Below the pieces are notes generated by a model. The model did not search any database. It was not told where the DNA came from and worked only from the letters and a program-made list of their open reading frames with translations. From NCBI GenBank assembly GCA_002363615.1, contig DEWK01000015.1, positions 102,686 to 166,685 of the forward strand: DNA of 64,000 nt. Reading direction: 5' to 3'. The stretch comes from Lachnospira sp. UBA3212 (GTDB taxonomy: Bacteria; Bacillota; Clostridia; Lachnospirales; Lachnospiraceae). Shown in pieces: positions 1-10,069 of the stretch; the first letter of the stretch is position 1; each line of letters begins with the position of its first letter. Position numbers and translations under genes: made by a program.

Positions 1-3000
1 ACCATCCGTGGAAATGCCGATAATATGAAGGCAAGAGAAGAAAACATGGAATCTGAGCATCTAAAGGGAGACTTGTATCGAGTACTTCCGGTAATTAATG
101 AAGATGGTTCAGATAGTGCCATGCTTGATAATACCCTTGAATTCCTTGTGATGAGTGGTATGCCACTTCCATTGGCAGTTATGATTTGTATCCCGGAACC
201 ATGGGAACACAATACTACCATGTCTCAGGAGCGTAAGGATTTCTATCATTATCATGCAACCATGATGGAGCCATGGGATGGACCGGCTTCTATTATCGTT
301 TCAGATGGTGATTTAATGGGAGCAGTACTGGATCGTAACGGTCTCCGTCCATCCAGATACTATATTACCGATGACGATAAGTTAATCTTATCTTCTGAGG
401 TAGGTGCTCTTGAGATTGCACCTGAAAAAATCGTAAAGAAGGATCGACTTCGTCCGGGAAAGATGCTTTTGGTTGATACAAAAAATGGTCGTCTGATTGA
501 AGATGAGGAGATTAAGGAATTATATGCTACCAAGCAGCCTTATGGTGAGTGGTTAGATTCAAACTTAGTTCGCCTTGCGGATTTGAAGATTCCAAACAAG
601 AAAGTTCTCGAGCACAATAAGGAAGAGAGAAGAAAGCTTCAGAAGGTCTTTGGATACCACTATGAAGACTTAATGAAGGAAATTCTTCCTATGGCACAAA
701 ACGGTGGAGAAGCTACCGCAGCCATGGGACGTGATATTCCACTTTCTGTCTTATCAGATAAGAACCATAACCTTTTCTCATACTTTAAACAGAGATTCGC
801 GCAGGTAACAAATCCACCAATCGATGCGATTCGAGAGAAGGTAGTAACCTCTACCACCCTTTATTTGGGAGAAGAGGGCAATATCTTAGCGGAAAAGCCG
901 GAAAACTGTAAGGTACTTGAGATTAAAAATCCAATCCTTACCAGTACGGATCTTTTGAAGATTAAGAATATGAAGGTTTCCGGTTTCCAGGTTGCAGAGA
1001 TTTCGCTTCTTTACTACAAAAACACTTCTTTGGAGAAAGCAATGGAACACCTCTTTGTAGAGGCAGACAAGGCTCATAAGGATGGGGTAAACCTTTTAAT
1101 TTTAAGTGACCGTGGTGTGGATGAAAACCACGTAGCAATTCCTTCTCTTCTTGCAGTTTCCGGTCTTCACCAGTATTTAGTAAGAACCAAGAAGAGAACA
1201 AGTCTTGCCTTGATTCTTGAGACTGCAGAGCCAAAGGGAGTTCATGATTTTGCTACCCTTTTGGGATTTGGTGCTTCAGCAATTAACCCATATTTAGCGC
1301 AGGAGTGTATTCATGAGTTAATCGACAACAATCTCTTAGACAAGGATTACTATGTAGCGGTAGATGATTACAACAAGGCAATCATTTCCGGAGTAGTAAA
1401 GATTGCTTCTAAGATGGGTATTTCTACCATCCAGTCTTACAAGGGTTCACAGATGTTTGAGGCCGTTGGTCTTTCCGATGAGCTTGTAGATAAATACTTT
1501 ACTCATACCGTATCAAGAATCGGTGGTTTAACCATGGCGGACATTGAGCGTTCCGTAGATCAGAAGCACTCAAAGGCATTTGATCCTTTGGGACTTAGAA
1601 CGGATAATACCCTGGATAGTCAGGGCGGTCATAAGGAAAGAAGTGGAGAGGAAGAGCATCTTTACAATCCACAGACCATCTACCTGCTTCAGCAGGCAGT
1701 CATGCGTAATGACTATCATTTATATAAGCAGTATAGCAAGGTATTAACCGATGACCTTCATTGCATGAACCTTCGTGGTCTAATGGAATTTAACAAGGTA
1801 AATGATCCGATTCCACTTGACCAGGTTGAAAGTGTAGAGGAAATCGTAAAGAGATTTAAGACGGGAGCCATGTCTTACGGTTCTATTTCCAAGGAAGCGC
1901 ACGAATGCATGGCGATTGCCATGAATATGCTTCACGGAAAGTCAAATTCCGGAGAAGGTGGAGAAGAGGAAGATCGTCTTACTCCGGATCCGGATGGAAC
2001 CAGCCGTTGTTCTGCCATTAAGCAAGTAGCTTCCGGACGATTTGGTGTAACTAGTCGTTATTTAAATTCTGCTAAAGAGATTCAGATTAAGATGGCCCAG
2101 GGTGCTAAGCCAGGGGAAGGTGGTCATTTGCCTGGTAAGAAGGTATATCCTTGGATTGCTAAGACCAGACATTCTACCCCTGGTGTTGCCTTGATTTCTC
2201 CACCACCTCATCACGATATTTATTCCATTGAGGATTTGGCGCAGTTGATTTATGACTTAAAAAATGCCAATCGAGATGCTCGTATTTCTGTGAAGTTGGT
2301 ATCTGAGGCAGGTGTTGGAACAATTGCAGCCGGTGTAGCTAAGGCGGGAGCAGGAGTGATCTTGATTTCTGGATTTGACGGTGGTACCGGTGCGGCTCCA
2401 TTAAACTCTATTCACAATGCCGGACTTCCATGGGAGCTTGGTCTTGCTGAGGCTCATCAAACCTTGATTTACAATGACCTTCGTGATCGTGTAGTGATCG
2501 AAGCAGATGGTAAGTTAATGAATGGACGTGACGTTGCAATCGCTGCCCTTCTTGGAGCAGAGGAATTTGGTTTTGCTACGGCTCCATTGGTCACCATGGG
2601 ATGTGTCATGATGCGTGTATGTAATCTTGATACCTGTCCTGCAGGTGTTGCTACCCAGAACCCAGAGCTTCGTAAGAGATTTAACGGTAAGCCGGAGTAT
2701 ATTGTAAACTTTATGAAGTTTATTGCTCAGGATTTAAGAGAGCATATGGCAGAACTTGGTTTTGCCAGCTTAGATGAAATGGTTGGTCGTGTGGACTGCT
2801 TAAAGAGAAAAGAGGGTCTTACCGGAAAGCCTGCAGAAGTAGATATTTCCGGTATCTTATATGATGGATATAAGGATCATAGAGTGACTTATTTGAAGAA
2901 AGACCTTTATGACTTTGAATTAGAGTCCAGACCAGACGTAACCATTCTTGAAAAGAAATTTAAGAAGGCCTTAAGTACAAGGTTTAGTGGTTCAGATGAA

Positions 3001-3843
3001 GAAGTTGCAATCCAGAAGGAAGAGTTTAGAGAAAAGACCAAAGCAGTAAAGGTAAAACTTACGAATACAGATCGTTCCTTTGGAACAATCTTTGGTTCAG
3101 ATATCACTAAGACATTTGGAGAAGATAGCTTATTAGACGATACCTTTGTCGTTGAGTGTGAAGGTGCCGGAGGACAAAGTTTTGGTGCCTTTATTCCTAA
3201 GGGATTAACCCTACGCTTAACCGGAGATAGTAATGACTACTTTGGTAAGGGATTATCAGGCGGTAAGCTGGTTTTAATGCCACCTGCCAAGCGTCAATTT
3301 AAGGAAGATGAAAATATTATTGTTGGTAACGTTGCTCTTTATGGTGCAACCAGCGGTTCTGTTTATATTAATGGTATTGCCGGTGAACGTTTCTGTGTTC
3401 GTAACTCCGGAGCAACTGCGGTTGTGGAAGGAGTCGGAGATCATGGTTGTGAGTACATGACTGGTGGACGTGCGGTAATCCTTGGAGCAACAGGTAAGAA
3501 CTTTGCTGCCGGTATGAGTGGTGGTATTGTTTATGTGTTAGACGAGGATCACAAGCTTTATACCAGAATCAACAAGGAACTTGTAAAGGTCAGTGAGGTG
3601 ACTGAAAAGAAGGACTTACAGGACTTAAAGCAGATGATCGAAGAGCATTATGAAGCAACCGGTTCCAGCAAGGCAAAGAAAATCCTTGATAACTTCTTAG
3701 AGGAAAGCAAGAAGTTTAAGAAGATTATTCCATATGATTATGAGTCAGTAATGGAAAAGATTGCTTACTTTGATGAGCAGACAAGTGATCACCAGGAAGC
3801 TTTGTTAGAAGCATTTAATGCTTTCTTAGCAGAGAAGCAGTAG
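1..3843 (+). CDS. gltB: Glutamate synthase large subunit, 5' partial
   Basis: Large subunit of glutamate synthase, which makes two glutamates from glutamine and 2-oxoglutarate in the cytoplasm. The reading frame is open from base 1 (it reads TIRGNADNMKAREE, a conserved GltB stretch), so the gene starts upstream; an ATG at 25 is internal. About 1280 residues are present against roughly 1500 in the family, so most of the N-terminal class II glutaminase domain with its catalytic Cys is outside the window. Visible are the FMN/synthase domain with GEGGEEEDR, the iron-sulfur cysteines in CVMMRVCNLDTCPAG, and the C-terminal GXGXG beta-helix (for example GKGLSGGKLVLMPP). gltD follows 14 bases later, so the two are co-transcribed. 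Confidence 0.96.
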   Translation, partial: TIRGNADNMKAREENMESEHLKGDLYRVLPVINEDGSDSAMLDNTLEFLVMSGMPLPLAVMICIPEPWEHNTTMSQERKDFYHYHATMMEPWDGPASIIVSDGDLMGAVLDRNGLRPSRYYITDDDKLILSSEVGALEIAPEKIVKKDRLRPGKMLLVDTKNGRLIEDEEIKELYATKQPYGEWLDSNLVRLADLKIPNKKVLEHNKEERRKLQKVFGYHYEDLMKEILPMAQNGGEATAAMGRDIPLSVLSDKNHNLFSYFKQRFAQVTNPPIDAIREKVVTSTTLYLGEEGNILAEKPENCKVLEIKNPILTSTDLLKIKNMKVSGFQVAEISLLYYKNTSLEKAMEHLFVEADKAHKDGVNLLILSDRGVDENHVAIPSLLAVSGLHQYLVRTKKRTSLALILETAEPKGVHDFATLLGFGASAINPYLAQECIHELIDNNLLDKDYYVAVDDYNKAIISGVVKIASKMGISTIQSYKGSQMFEAVGLSDELVDKYFTHTVSRIGGLTMADIERSVDQKHSKAFDPLGLRTDNTLDSQGGHKERSGEEEHLYNPQTIYLLQQAVMRNDYHLYKQYSKVLTDDLHCMNLRGLMEFNKVNDPIPLDQVESVEEIVKRFKTGAMSYGSISKEAHECMAIAMNMLHGKSNSGEGGEEEDRLTPDPDGTSRCSAIKQVASGRFGVTSRYLNSAKEIQIKMAQGAKPGEGGHLPGKKVYPWIAKTRHSTPGVALISPPPHHDIYSIEDLAQLIYDLKNANRDARISVKLVSEAGVGTIAAGVAKAGAGVILISGFDGGTGAAPLNSIHNAGLPWELGLAEAHQTLIYNDLRDRVVIEADGKLMNGRDVAIAALLGAEEFGFATAPLVTMGCVMMRVCNLDTCPAGVATQNPELRKRFNGKPEYIVNFMKFIAQDLREHMAELGFASLDEMVGRVDCLKRKEGLTGKPAEVDISGILYDGYKDHRVTYLKKDLYDFELESRPDVTILEKKFKKALSTRFSGSDEEVAIQKEEFREKTKAVKVKLTNTDRSFGTIFGSDITKTFGEDSLLDDTFVVECEGAGGQSFGAFIPKGLTLRLTGDSNDYFGKGLSGGKLVLMPPAKRQFKEDENIIVGNVALYGATSGSVYINGIAGERFCVRNSGATAVVEGVGDHGCEYMTGGRAVILGATGKNFAAGMSGGIVYVLDEDHKLYTRINKELVKVSEVTEKKDLQDLKQMIEEHYEATGSSKAKKILDNFLEESKKFKKIIPYDYESVMEKIAYFDEQTSDHQEALLEAFNAFLAEKQ

Positions 3844-3857
3844 GAAAGGAGGAAGTA

Positions 3858-5321
3858 ATGGGAAAACCAACCGGATTTTTAGATTATGAAAGAAAAAATG
3901 CAGCAGCAGCTGCAGTAAAAGATAGAATTAAAAATTATAAGGAATTTCATACTCCTCTTTCTGAAGAAGAGCAGAGAAAACAGGGTGCCAGATGTATGGA
4001 CTGTGGTGTTCCGTTTTGCCAGGCAGGAAAATTGATTGGAGGAATGTTCTCAGGATGTCCTTTAAATAATCTGATTCCTGAGTGGAATGATTTGGTTTAC
4101 CGTGGTCAGTGGGAGGAGGCCTATGAGCGACTTCATAAGACCAGCTCATTTTCTGAATTTACCTCTCGTGTTTGTCCGGCCTTATGTGAAAAGGCCTGCA
4201 CCTGTGATTTATATGGAGATCCTGTTTCCACCAAGGAAAATGAATATGCAATTATTGAGCGTGCCTATGAGAAGGGATATGCCAAGGCAAATCCTCCTAA
4301 GGTAAGAACCGGTAAGCGGGTTGCCATTGTAGGCTCCGGACCAAGTGGACTTGCGGCAGCAGATCAGTTAAACCAGCGTGGTCATGAGGTTACTGTGTTT
4401 GAACGTTCTGATAAGGTAGGTGGTCTTCTTCGTTATGGTATTCCTAATATGAAATTAGAGAAGGAAATCATCGACCGTAAGGTTGCTATTATGGAAGAAG
4501 AAGGCGTTCATTTCGAAACGAATGTAAATGTAGGGAAGGACAAGACTGCCAAGGAATTGCTGGAAGAGTTTGATCGCGTACTTCTTTGCTGTGGTGCCTC
4601 TAATCCAAGAGATATTCAGGCTCCTGGAAGAGATGCAGAGGGAATTTACTTTGCGGTAGATTTCTTGACTAAGGCAACCAAGGGGCTTTTTGATGGAAAG
4701 CCAAGTAGTATTGCCAAGGGCAAACATGTTGTCATCATCGGTGGTGGTGATACCGGTAATGACTGTGTAGGAACCAGCATCCGTCAGGGTTGTAAGTCAG
4801 TAACCCAGCTAGAGATGATGCCTAAGCCTCCAGTGGAGCGTGGGGCAGATAATCCATGGCCGGAATGGCCAAAGGTTTTAAAGACAGACTATGGTCAGGA
4901 AGAGGCCATTGGCGTCTTTGGACAGGATCCAAGAATCTATCAGACAACGGTTAAGGAATTTTTAAAGGATGAGGAAGGAAAGTTAAGAGGAGTAATCCTT
5001 GTTTCCTTAGAGTCTAAGAGGGCTGAAAATGGTCGTATGATGATGGTGCCTGTAGAGGGCAGTGAAAAAGAGGTTCCTTGTGAATTAGTTTTAATCGCAG
5101 CAGGATTCTTAGGATCTGAGAATTACGTTACAGAAGCATTTGAAGTAGCAACCAATCAGAGAACCAATGTGGAGACTGATTCAAACTATGCTACCAATGT
5201 GGAGCATGTATTTGCGGCGGGTGACGTACATAGAGGTCAGTCCCTTGTTGTTTGGGCAATCCGGGAGGGGCGCGATGCAGCAAAGGCGATTGATAAAGAT
5301 TTGATGGGCTATACCGTATAA
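3858..5321 (+). CDS. gltD: Glutamate synthase small subunit
   Basis: Beta subunit of glutamate synthase; it passes electrons from NAD(P)H through FAD and iron-sulfur clusters to GltB. It has 487 residues, the usual length. The N-terminus carries cysteine motifs for two [4Fe-4S] clusters (CMDCGVPFCQ, then CPL and CPALCEKAC). An FAD-binding GXGXXG lies near residue 155 (VAIVGSGPSGLAAADQL) and an NAD(P)-binding GGGDTGNDC near 297. The ATG at 3858 follows GGAAAGGAGGAAGTA closely after gltB, and the pair forms an operon that ends at the hairpin at 5345. Confidence 0.97.
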   Translation: MGKPTGFLDYERKNAAAAAVKDRIKNYKEFHTPLSEEEQRKQGARCMDCGVPFCQAGKLIGGMFSGCPLNNLIPEWNDLVYRGQWEEAYERLHKTSSFSEFTSRVCPALCEKACTCDLYGDPVSTKENEYAIIERAYEKGYAKANPPKVRTGKRVAIVGSGPSGLAAADQLNQRGHEVTVFERSDKVGGLLRYGIPNMKLEKEIIDRKVAIMEEEGVHFETNVNVGKDKTAKELLEEFDRVLLCCGASNPRDIQAPGRDAEGIYFAVDFLTKATKGLFDGKPSSIAKGKHVVIIGGGDTGNDCVGTSIRQGCKSVTQLEMMPKPPVERGADNPWPEWPKVLKTDYGQEEAIGVFGQDPRIYQTTVKEFLKDEEGKLRGVILVSLESKRAENGRMMMVPVEGSEKEVPCELVLIAAGFLGSENYVTEAFEVATNQRTNVETDSNYATNVEHVFAAGDVHRGQSLVVWAIREGRDAAKAIDKDLMGYTV

Positions 5322-5344
5322 TCGATAAACATTATTCTTATAGT

Positions 5345-5384
5345 AAGGGCGGAAGGGAATATTTATCTCTTCTGCTCTTTTCAT
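5345..5384 (+). terminator. Terminator after gltBD
   Basis: A 14-base stem with a few G-U pairs (5345-5358 with 5366-5379) is followed by TTTTC. It lies just downstream of gltD and upstream of the signal peptidase gene, so it likely ends the gltBD transcript. Confidence 0.6.
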
Positions 5385-5452
5385 TTTCCATGGTTTGTGC
5401 TAAAATGATTAGGCTTATAAAAATAAGGAGTCGTTCTAGAAAGGGGTAACTA

Positions 5453-5995
5453 GTGGAAGAGAATAAGAATAGTTTGAAAAAAGAACTGATTAGTTGGATT
5501 ATGATATTTGTAGTGGCAATTGCGGCCGCTTACGTTATTAATTCCTATTTGATTGTGAATGCAACCATCCCATCAGGATCTATGATTGATACCATTGATG
5601 TGGGAGATCGGGTCATTGGAAATCGTTTTGCTTATGTAACTGAGGATCCAAAGCGTGGAGATATTGTCATTTTTAAATTTCCGGATGATGAAAGCAAGTA
5701 TTACATTAAACGTATTATTGGTTTACCCGGTGAGACCATTCGAATCACCAAGGGAAAGATTTATATCGATGATAAGGAGTTTAATGATAAGTATGCCACC
5801 GACGCGGTTTGGGGACAGGATGAAGAGGATATGGTCTTTACCGTTCCGAACAATTGTTACTTTATGTTAGGGGATAACCGAGATAATTCCGCAGATTCAA
5901 GATATTGGGTAAATCCTTATGTGAAAAAGAGCAAGATTTTAGGTAAGGCGGTATTCCGTTATTGGCCATTTACCAAACTTGGAACATTAGATTAA
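5453..5995 (+). CDS. lepB: Signal peptidase I
   Basis: Membrane-bound type I signal peptidase (S26 family), which removes signal peptides from exported proteins. It has 180 residues with one N-terminal membrane segment (about 13-35), the short single-anchor form common in Gram-positives. The catalytic Ser43 sits in PSGSM and the catalytic Lys86 in YYIKRIIGLPGE; the GDNRDNSADSR box is also present. The start is GTG with AAAGGGG a few bases upstream. It appears to be transcribed alone, between a terminator upstream and one downstream. Confidence 0.95.
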   Translation: MEENKNSLKKELISWIMIFVVAIAAAYVINSYLIVNATIPSGSMIDTIDVGDRVIGNRFAYVTEDPKRGDIVIFKFPDDESKYYIKRIIGLPGETIRITKGKIYIDDKEFNDKYATDAVWGQDEEDMVFTVPNNCYFMLGDNRDNSADSRYWVNPYVKKSKILGKAVFRYWPFTKLGTLD

Positions 5996-6035
5996 AAAAA
6001 AGCTATCTGTCAGTAGTGGCAGATAGCTTTTTTAA
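5994..6035. terminator. Bidirectional terminator between lepB and the GNAT gene
   Basis: Perfect 9-base stem AGCTATCTG/CAGATAGCT (6001-6009 with 6020-6028), flanked by an A-run on the left and a T-run on the right. It sits between convergent genes, so it can stop transcription from both sides. Confidence 0.85.
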
Positions 6036-6037
6036 TC

Positions 6038-6829
6038 TTACAATTCGTAATAGGAGATGCTTTCTAAACTTGTAAACCCTAGGTTTTCATAAAGCTTTTT
6101 GGCAGGACCGTTGCTTTCTTTCAGGTGTAAAATAAACTGACAGTCCTTGTCCTTGTTAGCTAAAAAGGCCATGGATTTTGATAAAAGATAAAAGGCATAG
6201 CCTCGATTTCTTTCTTCTTTTTTGATTAAGACGTGATTAATACAGACAAATCCCTTTAGATCTTCGTTAAAGTAGGTAAACTGACAGCCTCCTAAAAGCC
6301 TGCCTCCTAGGTAGAGCCTGGCTTTTAGGTTTCTTCCATCCACCCTGGTAATTTTAATTTTTGGTGGTATGTGAAAATGATAATTCTTTTTTAGTTTCCT
6401 TTTCTTTGCCCTCAGGTTCATAGCAAGCTCTCGGTCCTTTTTCTGATAAGACAGGCTTTCTGCAAATGATAAGCCCAAGGCATTGGTATCATCTACCGGT
6501 AAAAGCAGTCTTAGGTTTGGGTTTTCTTTTTTTAATTCCTCTAAGGCTTTTGCAATCAGGCTTGTTCCAATCCCCTGTCTTTGATAGTTGGGATCTACCA
6601 TGGGATAAATTTGGACTTCCTCCTTTGAAATTTCTAAGATGCTTAAAAATCCCAGAATCTGATCCTTTTCCTCTAACGCAATACAAGCCGGATAAGAAGT
6701 ATTTGCCAGGATTTCCTTAAAGGATTCCGGGTATAGATTGATGCCACAGGCTTCTTTTATAGGGACTAGTTTTAAAAAAAGTTCCTTGCTAATAGTTGGA
6801 TAAATTTTAAATATTCTTCTTGCTTCCAT
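6038..6829 (-). CDS. Protein with two GNAT acetyltransferase domains
   Basis: 263 residues with two tandem GNAT folds. The first carries the acetyl-CoA loop signature YQRQGIGTSLIAKALEEL (about residues 83-100). The second has the weaker equivalent KKEERNRGYAFYLLSKS near residue 203 and ends with the typical AKKLYENLGF motif. GNAT proteins transfer an acetyl group from acetyl-CoA to amines; the substrate here cannot be told. The start ATG at 6829 has GAGGA upstream on the minus strand. It is a single gene facing the lepB terminator and divergent from the next gene. Confidence 0.8.
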   Translation of the reverse strand: MEARRIFKIYPTISKELFLKLVPIKEACGINLYPESFKEILANTSYPACIALEEKDQILGFLSILEISKEEVQIYPMVDPNYQRQGIGTSLIAKALEELKKENPNLRLLLPVDDTNALGLSFAESLSYQKKDRELAMNLRAKKRKLKKNYHFHIPPKIKITRVDGRNLKARLYLGGRLLGGCQFTYFNEDLKGFVCINHVLIKKEERNRGYAFYLLSKSMAFLANKDKDCQFILHLKESNGPAKKLYENLGFTSLESISYYEL

Positions 6830-6949
6830 CTGTCCTCATTTCTTGCAAAAGCATGGGTTCTTTGGTATTATGAAACGGTATGTTTGGCTTTTTACCAAGG
6901 GCTAGTATAGCATGGAAGATCTGCCAGAACAACCAGGAGGATTTTTATA

Positions 6950-7495
6950 ATGGAGATGACAGTAAAAAACACAGGAATGATGATGATTGATATGCAGGAG
7001 AAGCTTCTTCCTGTTATGGACCGCAAGGAGGAAGTGCTTGCCAATACCATTAAGCTTTTAAGAGGGGCCATGGAACTTGGGGTAGTTTCCTGCGCCTTAA
7101 GACAGTACCCAAAGGGATTGGGAGATACTATTTTTTCTATTCAGGAAAATTATCGGGGGCTTTTTCCAACCTTAGATAAAACCACTTTTTCCGGTTTGGG
7201 AGACCAGGAGATTGCTGATTGGGTGAAGGGAGTTGATAAGAAGTATATAATTCTTTGCGGAGTGGAAACGCATATTTGTGTGCTTCATACTGCTTTCGAT
7301 CTTATTTCCATGGGTGTGACACCGGTAATTGCCTGTGATTGTGTATCCTCAAGAAGAAGAGAGGATAGTAAAGCTGCCTTAGACTGCCTTAGAAATCAGG
7401 GAGCCTTGGTATTACCACTGGAATCTATCCTGTTTGGTTTGTTAAAGGATTCAAAAGATCCATCATTTCCTTATATTTCAAAACTGATTAAGTAA
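6950..7495 (+). CDS. Isochorismatase-like cysteine hydrolase
   Basis: 181-residue member of the isochorismatase-like hydrolase superfamily (nicotinamidase, YcaC and relatives). The expected Asp-Lys-Cys triad is visible: Asp14 in MMMIDMQEK, Lys77 in TLDKTTFSG and Cys110 in GVETHICV. Closest in character to the YcaC-like group; the substrate is unknown, so no symbol is given. The ATG at 6950 follows AGGAGG; a second ATG six bases on is also possible. It is followed after 15 bases by pepF and probably shares its transcript. Confidence 0.85.
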   Translation: MEMTVKNTGMMMIDMQEKLLPVMDRKEEVLANTIKLLRGAMELGVVSCALRQYPKGLGDTIFSIQENYRGLFPTLDKTTFSGLGDQEIADWVKGVDKKYIILCGVETHICVLHTAFDLISMGVTPVIACDCVSSRRREDSKAALDCLRNQGALVLPLESILFGLLKDSKDPSFPYISKLIK

Positions 7496-7510
7496 ACGAA
7501 AGGAAGTACT

Positions 7511-9316
7511 ATGTTAAAAAGAGAAGAATTAAAAAAAGAAGATACCTGGGCCATTGAGGACCTTTATGCCAAAGATCAGGATTGGGAAGAGGATTACAAC
7601 CGCTTAACCAGGGAAGTAGAGGAGTTTCCTTCTTATGCAGGAAAAATTAGCAAGGATCAAAAAGCATTTGCAGAGTTTCACTTAAAGATGGATGCCTTTG
7701 AGTTGACCTTGGATCGTCTTTATGTGTATGCCAACCAGAAGTTGCATGAAAATCTTGGAAATTCCACCTATCAGACCTTGGCTTCTAAGGCGGATGTGTT
7801 AATGAATGTCTATTCTCAGTCGGTATCATTTGCCTCTCCGGAACTTTTAGGAATGGAGGAGGATACCCTACTTTCTTGGGTGGAAGAAGATGCCCGTCTT
7901 TTGCCTTTTAAGAGAGGAATGGAGGAATTAATCCGCCAGAAGAAGCATGTTCTTTCAAAGGAAGAGGAAAGAATTCTTGCTATGGCAGGTCAGGTAAGTT
8001 CTGCTGCAAGCGATGCATTTGCCATGTTTAATAATGCAGATGCCAAGTTTGAACCGGCAGTTGACAGCCAGGGAAAGGAATACCCACTTAGCTCAGCTAC
8101 TTATGTCAGCTATTTGACAAAGGATGATCCGGTCCTTCGCAAATCGGCCTTTACCAATCTTTATGCCCTGTTTGACCGTTACAAGAACACCTTGTCTTCC
8201 CTTTTTTATTCCAATGCCAAACAGGCTGATTTTTATGCCAAGGCAAGGGGATACAAGTCGGCAAGGGCCAAGGCTTTATTTGCAGGAAATATCCCGGAAT
8301 CCGTCTATGATAACCTAATTGATACCATCCATGACCGTATGGACCTGATGTATCGCTATGTTGGTCTTAGAAAGCGTGCCTTAAAGCTTGAAGACATGCA
8401 TATGTATGATATCTATGTGCCACTGGTAACCGGTCAGGATCGATCCATTGATTTACAAGAGGCAAAGGAAATGGTCTTAGAAGGCCTTGCTCCTATGGGA
8501 GAGGAATATCTCCAAATCCTAAAGGAGGGCTTTGATCATCGCTGGATGGATATTTATCCAAACGAAGGAAAGCGTTCCGGTGCTTATTCTTGGGGAGCCT
8601 ATGGGGTTCACCCTTATGTGCTTTTAAATTTCAATGGCACCATGGACGATGTTTTTACCATAGCTCACGAAATGGGTCATTCCATCCACACCTACTATTC
8701 TAACGCAAACCAGCCCTTTGCAACTTCCGGCTATAAAATTTTTGTGGCAGAGGTGGCTTCCACCTGTAATGAATCCTTACTTTTGCACCACCTTCTTGGT
8801 AAGTCCAAGAGTCGCAAGGAGCGCATGTATTTGATTACTCGCTTCCTTGATGAGTTTAAAGGAACGGTTTACCGCCAGACGATGTTTGCAGAATTTGAGC
8901 GTGACATGCATGCCCTGGTGGGACAGGGAGAGGCCCTAACCACTGAGCTTTTAACTTCAAACTATTACGAACTGAATAAAAAATACTTTGGAGATCAGGT
9001 GATCATCGACCCTGAAATTTCCATGGAGTGGGCTAGAATCCCACACTTTTACACACCATTTTATGTTTACCAATATGCCACCGGATTTTCTGCAGCCATT
9101 GCCCTTTCTAAGAAGATTCTCAATGAGGGCGAGTCTGCTGTGGCAGATTACAAGGAATTCCTTAAGGGCGGTTGCTCTAAGGACCCAATTGATCTGCTTA
9201 AGATTGCCGATGTGGATATGTCAAAGAAGGAGTCTATTGATTTAGCTCTTGATTATTTTGAGGAACTCTTAAATGAATTTGAATCCCTCTTAGATGAGGA
9301 GGAGGCTCAGGCCTAG
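7511..9316 (+). CDS. pepF: Oligoendopeptidase F
   Basis: Cytoplasmic zinc metallopeptidase of family M3B that cleaves short peptides. It has 601 residues, the normal length, with no signal peptide. The zinc motif HEMGH lies at residues 386-390 within FTIAHEMGHSIHTYYS, with the third ligand expected in EVASTCNE downstream. Its N-terminal helical region matches the usual PepF layout. It lies in a probable small operon with the isochorismatase-like gene (15 bases before) and the phosphatase gene (12 bases after). Confidence 0.95.
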   Translation: MLKREELKKEDTWAIEDLYAKDQDWEEDYNRLTREVEEFPSYAGKISKDQKAFAEFHLKMDAFELTLDRLYVYANQKLHENLGNSTYQTLASKADVLMNVYSQSVSFASPELLGMEEDTLLSWVEEDARLLPFKRGMEELIRQKKHVLSKEEERILAMAGQVSSAASDAFAMFNNADAKFEPAVDSQGKEYPLSSATYVSYLTKDDPVLRKSAFTNLYALFDRYKNTLSSLFYSNAKQADFYAKARGYKSARAKALFAGNIPESVYDNLIDTIHDRMDLMYRYVGLRKRALKLEDMHMYDIYVPLVTGQDRSIDLQEAKEMVLEGLAPMGEEYLQILKEGFDHRWMDIYPNEGKRSGAYSWGAYGVHPYVLLNFNGTMDDVFTIAHEMGHSIHTYYSNANQPFATSGYKIFVAEVASTCNESLLLHHLLGKSKSRKERMYLITRFLDEFKGTVYRQTMFAEFERDMHALVGQGEALTTELLTSNYYELNKKYFGDQVIIDPEISMEWARIPHFYTPFYVYQYATGFSAAIALSKKILNEGESAVADYKEFLKGGCSKDPIDLLKIADVDMSKKESIDLALDYFEELLNEFESLLDEEEAQA

Positions 9317-9328
9317 AAAGGAAATACC

Positions 9329-10033
9329 ATGAAAGTTATTTTAATTCGACACGGTGACCCGGATTATGTGAAAGACTCCTTAACGGAAAAGGGCTGGAGA
9401 GAGGCTAAGCTTCTTGCTGACCGTGTTTGCAGATGGGATGTGAGAGATTTTTATGTTTCTCCCCTAGGCCGTGCCAGGGATACCGCCAATGTTTCCCTTG
9501 AAAGGCTTGGTCGTACCGCCGAGGTAAAGGACTGGCTCAAGGAATTCTATGTAGACATTAAGGATCCTGAAACCGGCAACAACCGAATTCCCTGGGACTT
9601 TATGCCTGCCTACTGGACCAAACGAGATATGCTTTATGATCGCAACCATTGGATGGAAGATGAAATCATGACTACCGGCCCTGTAAAGGAAGAGTTTGAA
9701 AAGGTGTGCCGGGGAATCGATGACCTTTTAGCAGGTTATGGTTACAAGCGCAAGGATGCTTACTATGAAGTAGAGCACTCCAACACCGATACCATTGTGA
9801 TTTTCTGTCACCTGGGGGTTTCCTTTGCCATTCTTTCTCACCTACTTGGAATCTCCGCTCCAGCCTTGTGGCAGGGATTCTTTGTGGCACCAACTTCTGT
9901 AACCCTTCTTTCCACAGAGGAAAGAATCAAGGGCCAGGCTTGCTTTCGAGTAAAGAAGTTTGGCGATTGCTCTCATCTTTATGTGGGAGATGAAACTCCA
10001 TCTGAGTCAGGATTCTTTATAGAAGCCCAGTAG
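9329..10033 (+). CDS. Histidine phosphatase family protein
   Basis: 234-residue member of the histidine phosphatase (phosphoglycerate mutase-like) superfamily. The phosphohistidine motif RHG is at residues 7-9 (LIRHGDPDY). The second conserved His is probably in VIFCHLGVSF near residue 160. Many such proteins are broad-specificity phosphatases; the substrate is not evident. It is the last gene of the run starting at 6950 and is followed by a strong terminator. Confidence 0.85.
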   Translation: MKVILIRHGDPDYVKDSLTEKGWREAKLLADRVCRWDVRDFYVSPLGRARDTANVSLERLGRTAEVKDWLKEFYVDIKDPETGNNRIPWDFMPAYWTKRDMLYDRNHWMEDEIMTTGPVKEEFEKVCRGIDDLLAGYGYKRKDAYYEVEHSNTDTIVIFCHLGVSFAILSHLLGISAPALWQGFFVAPTSVTLLSTEERIKGQACFRVKKFGDCSHLYVGDETPSESGFFIEAQ

Positions 10034-10035
10034 AC

Positions 10036-10069
10036 AAAAAAAGTTATGGCCTGGTGACCATAACTTTTT
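10036..10069. terminator. Bidirectional terminator between convergent genes
   Basis: The stem AAAAAGTTATGG/CCATAACTTTTT has an 8-base loop and A/T tracts on both sides. It sits between the phosphatase gene and the minus-strand zinc-ribbon gene, whose stop codon it touches. Confidence 0.8.

Noticed and set aside
962..1234. Minus-strand open frames inside gltB, pyrD, mutS2 and other long genes
   Set aside because: They lie wholly within well-supported genes, lack ribosome sites and show no recognisable protein features.
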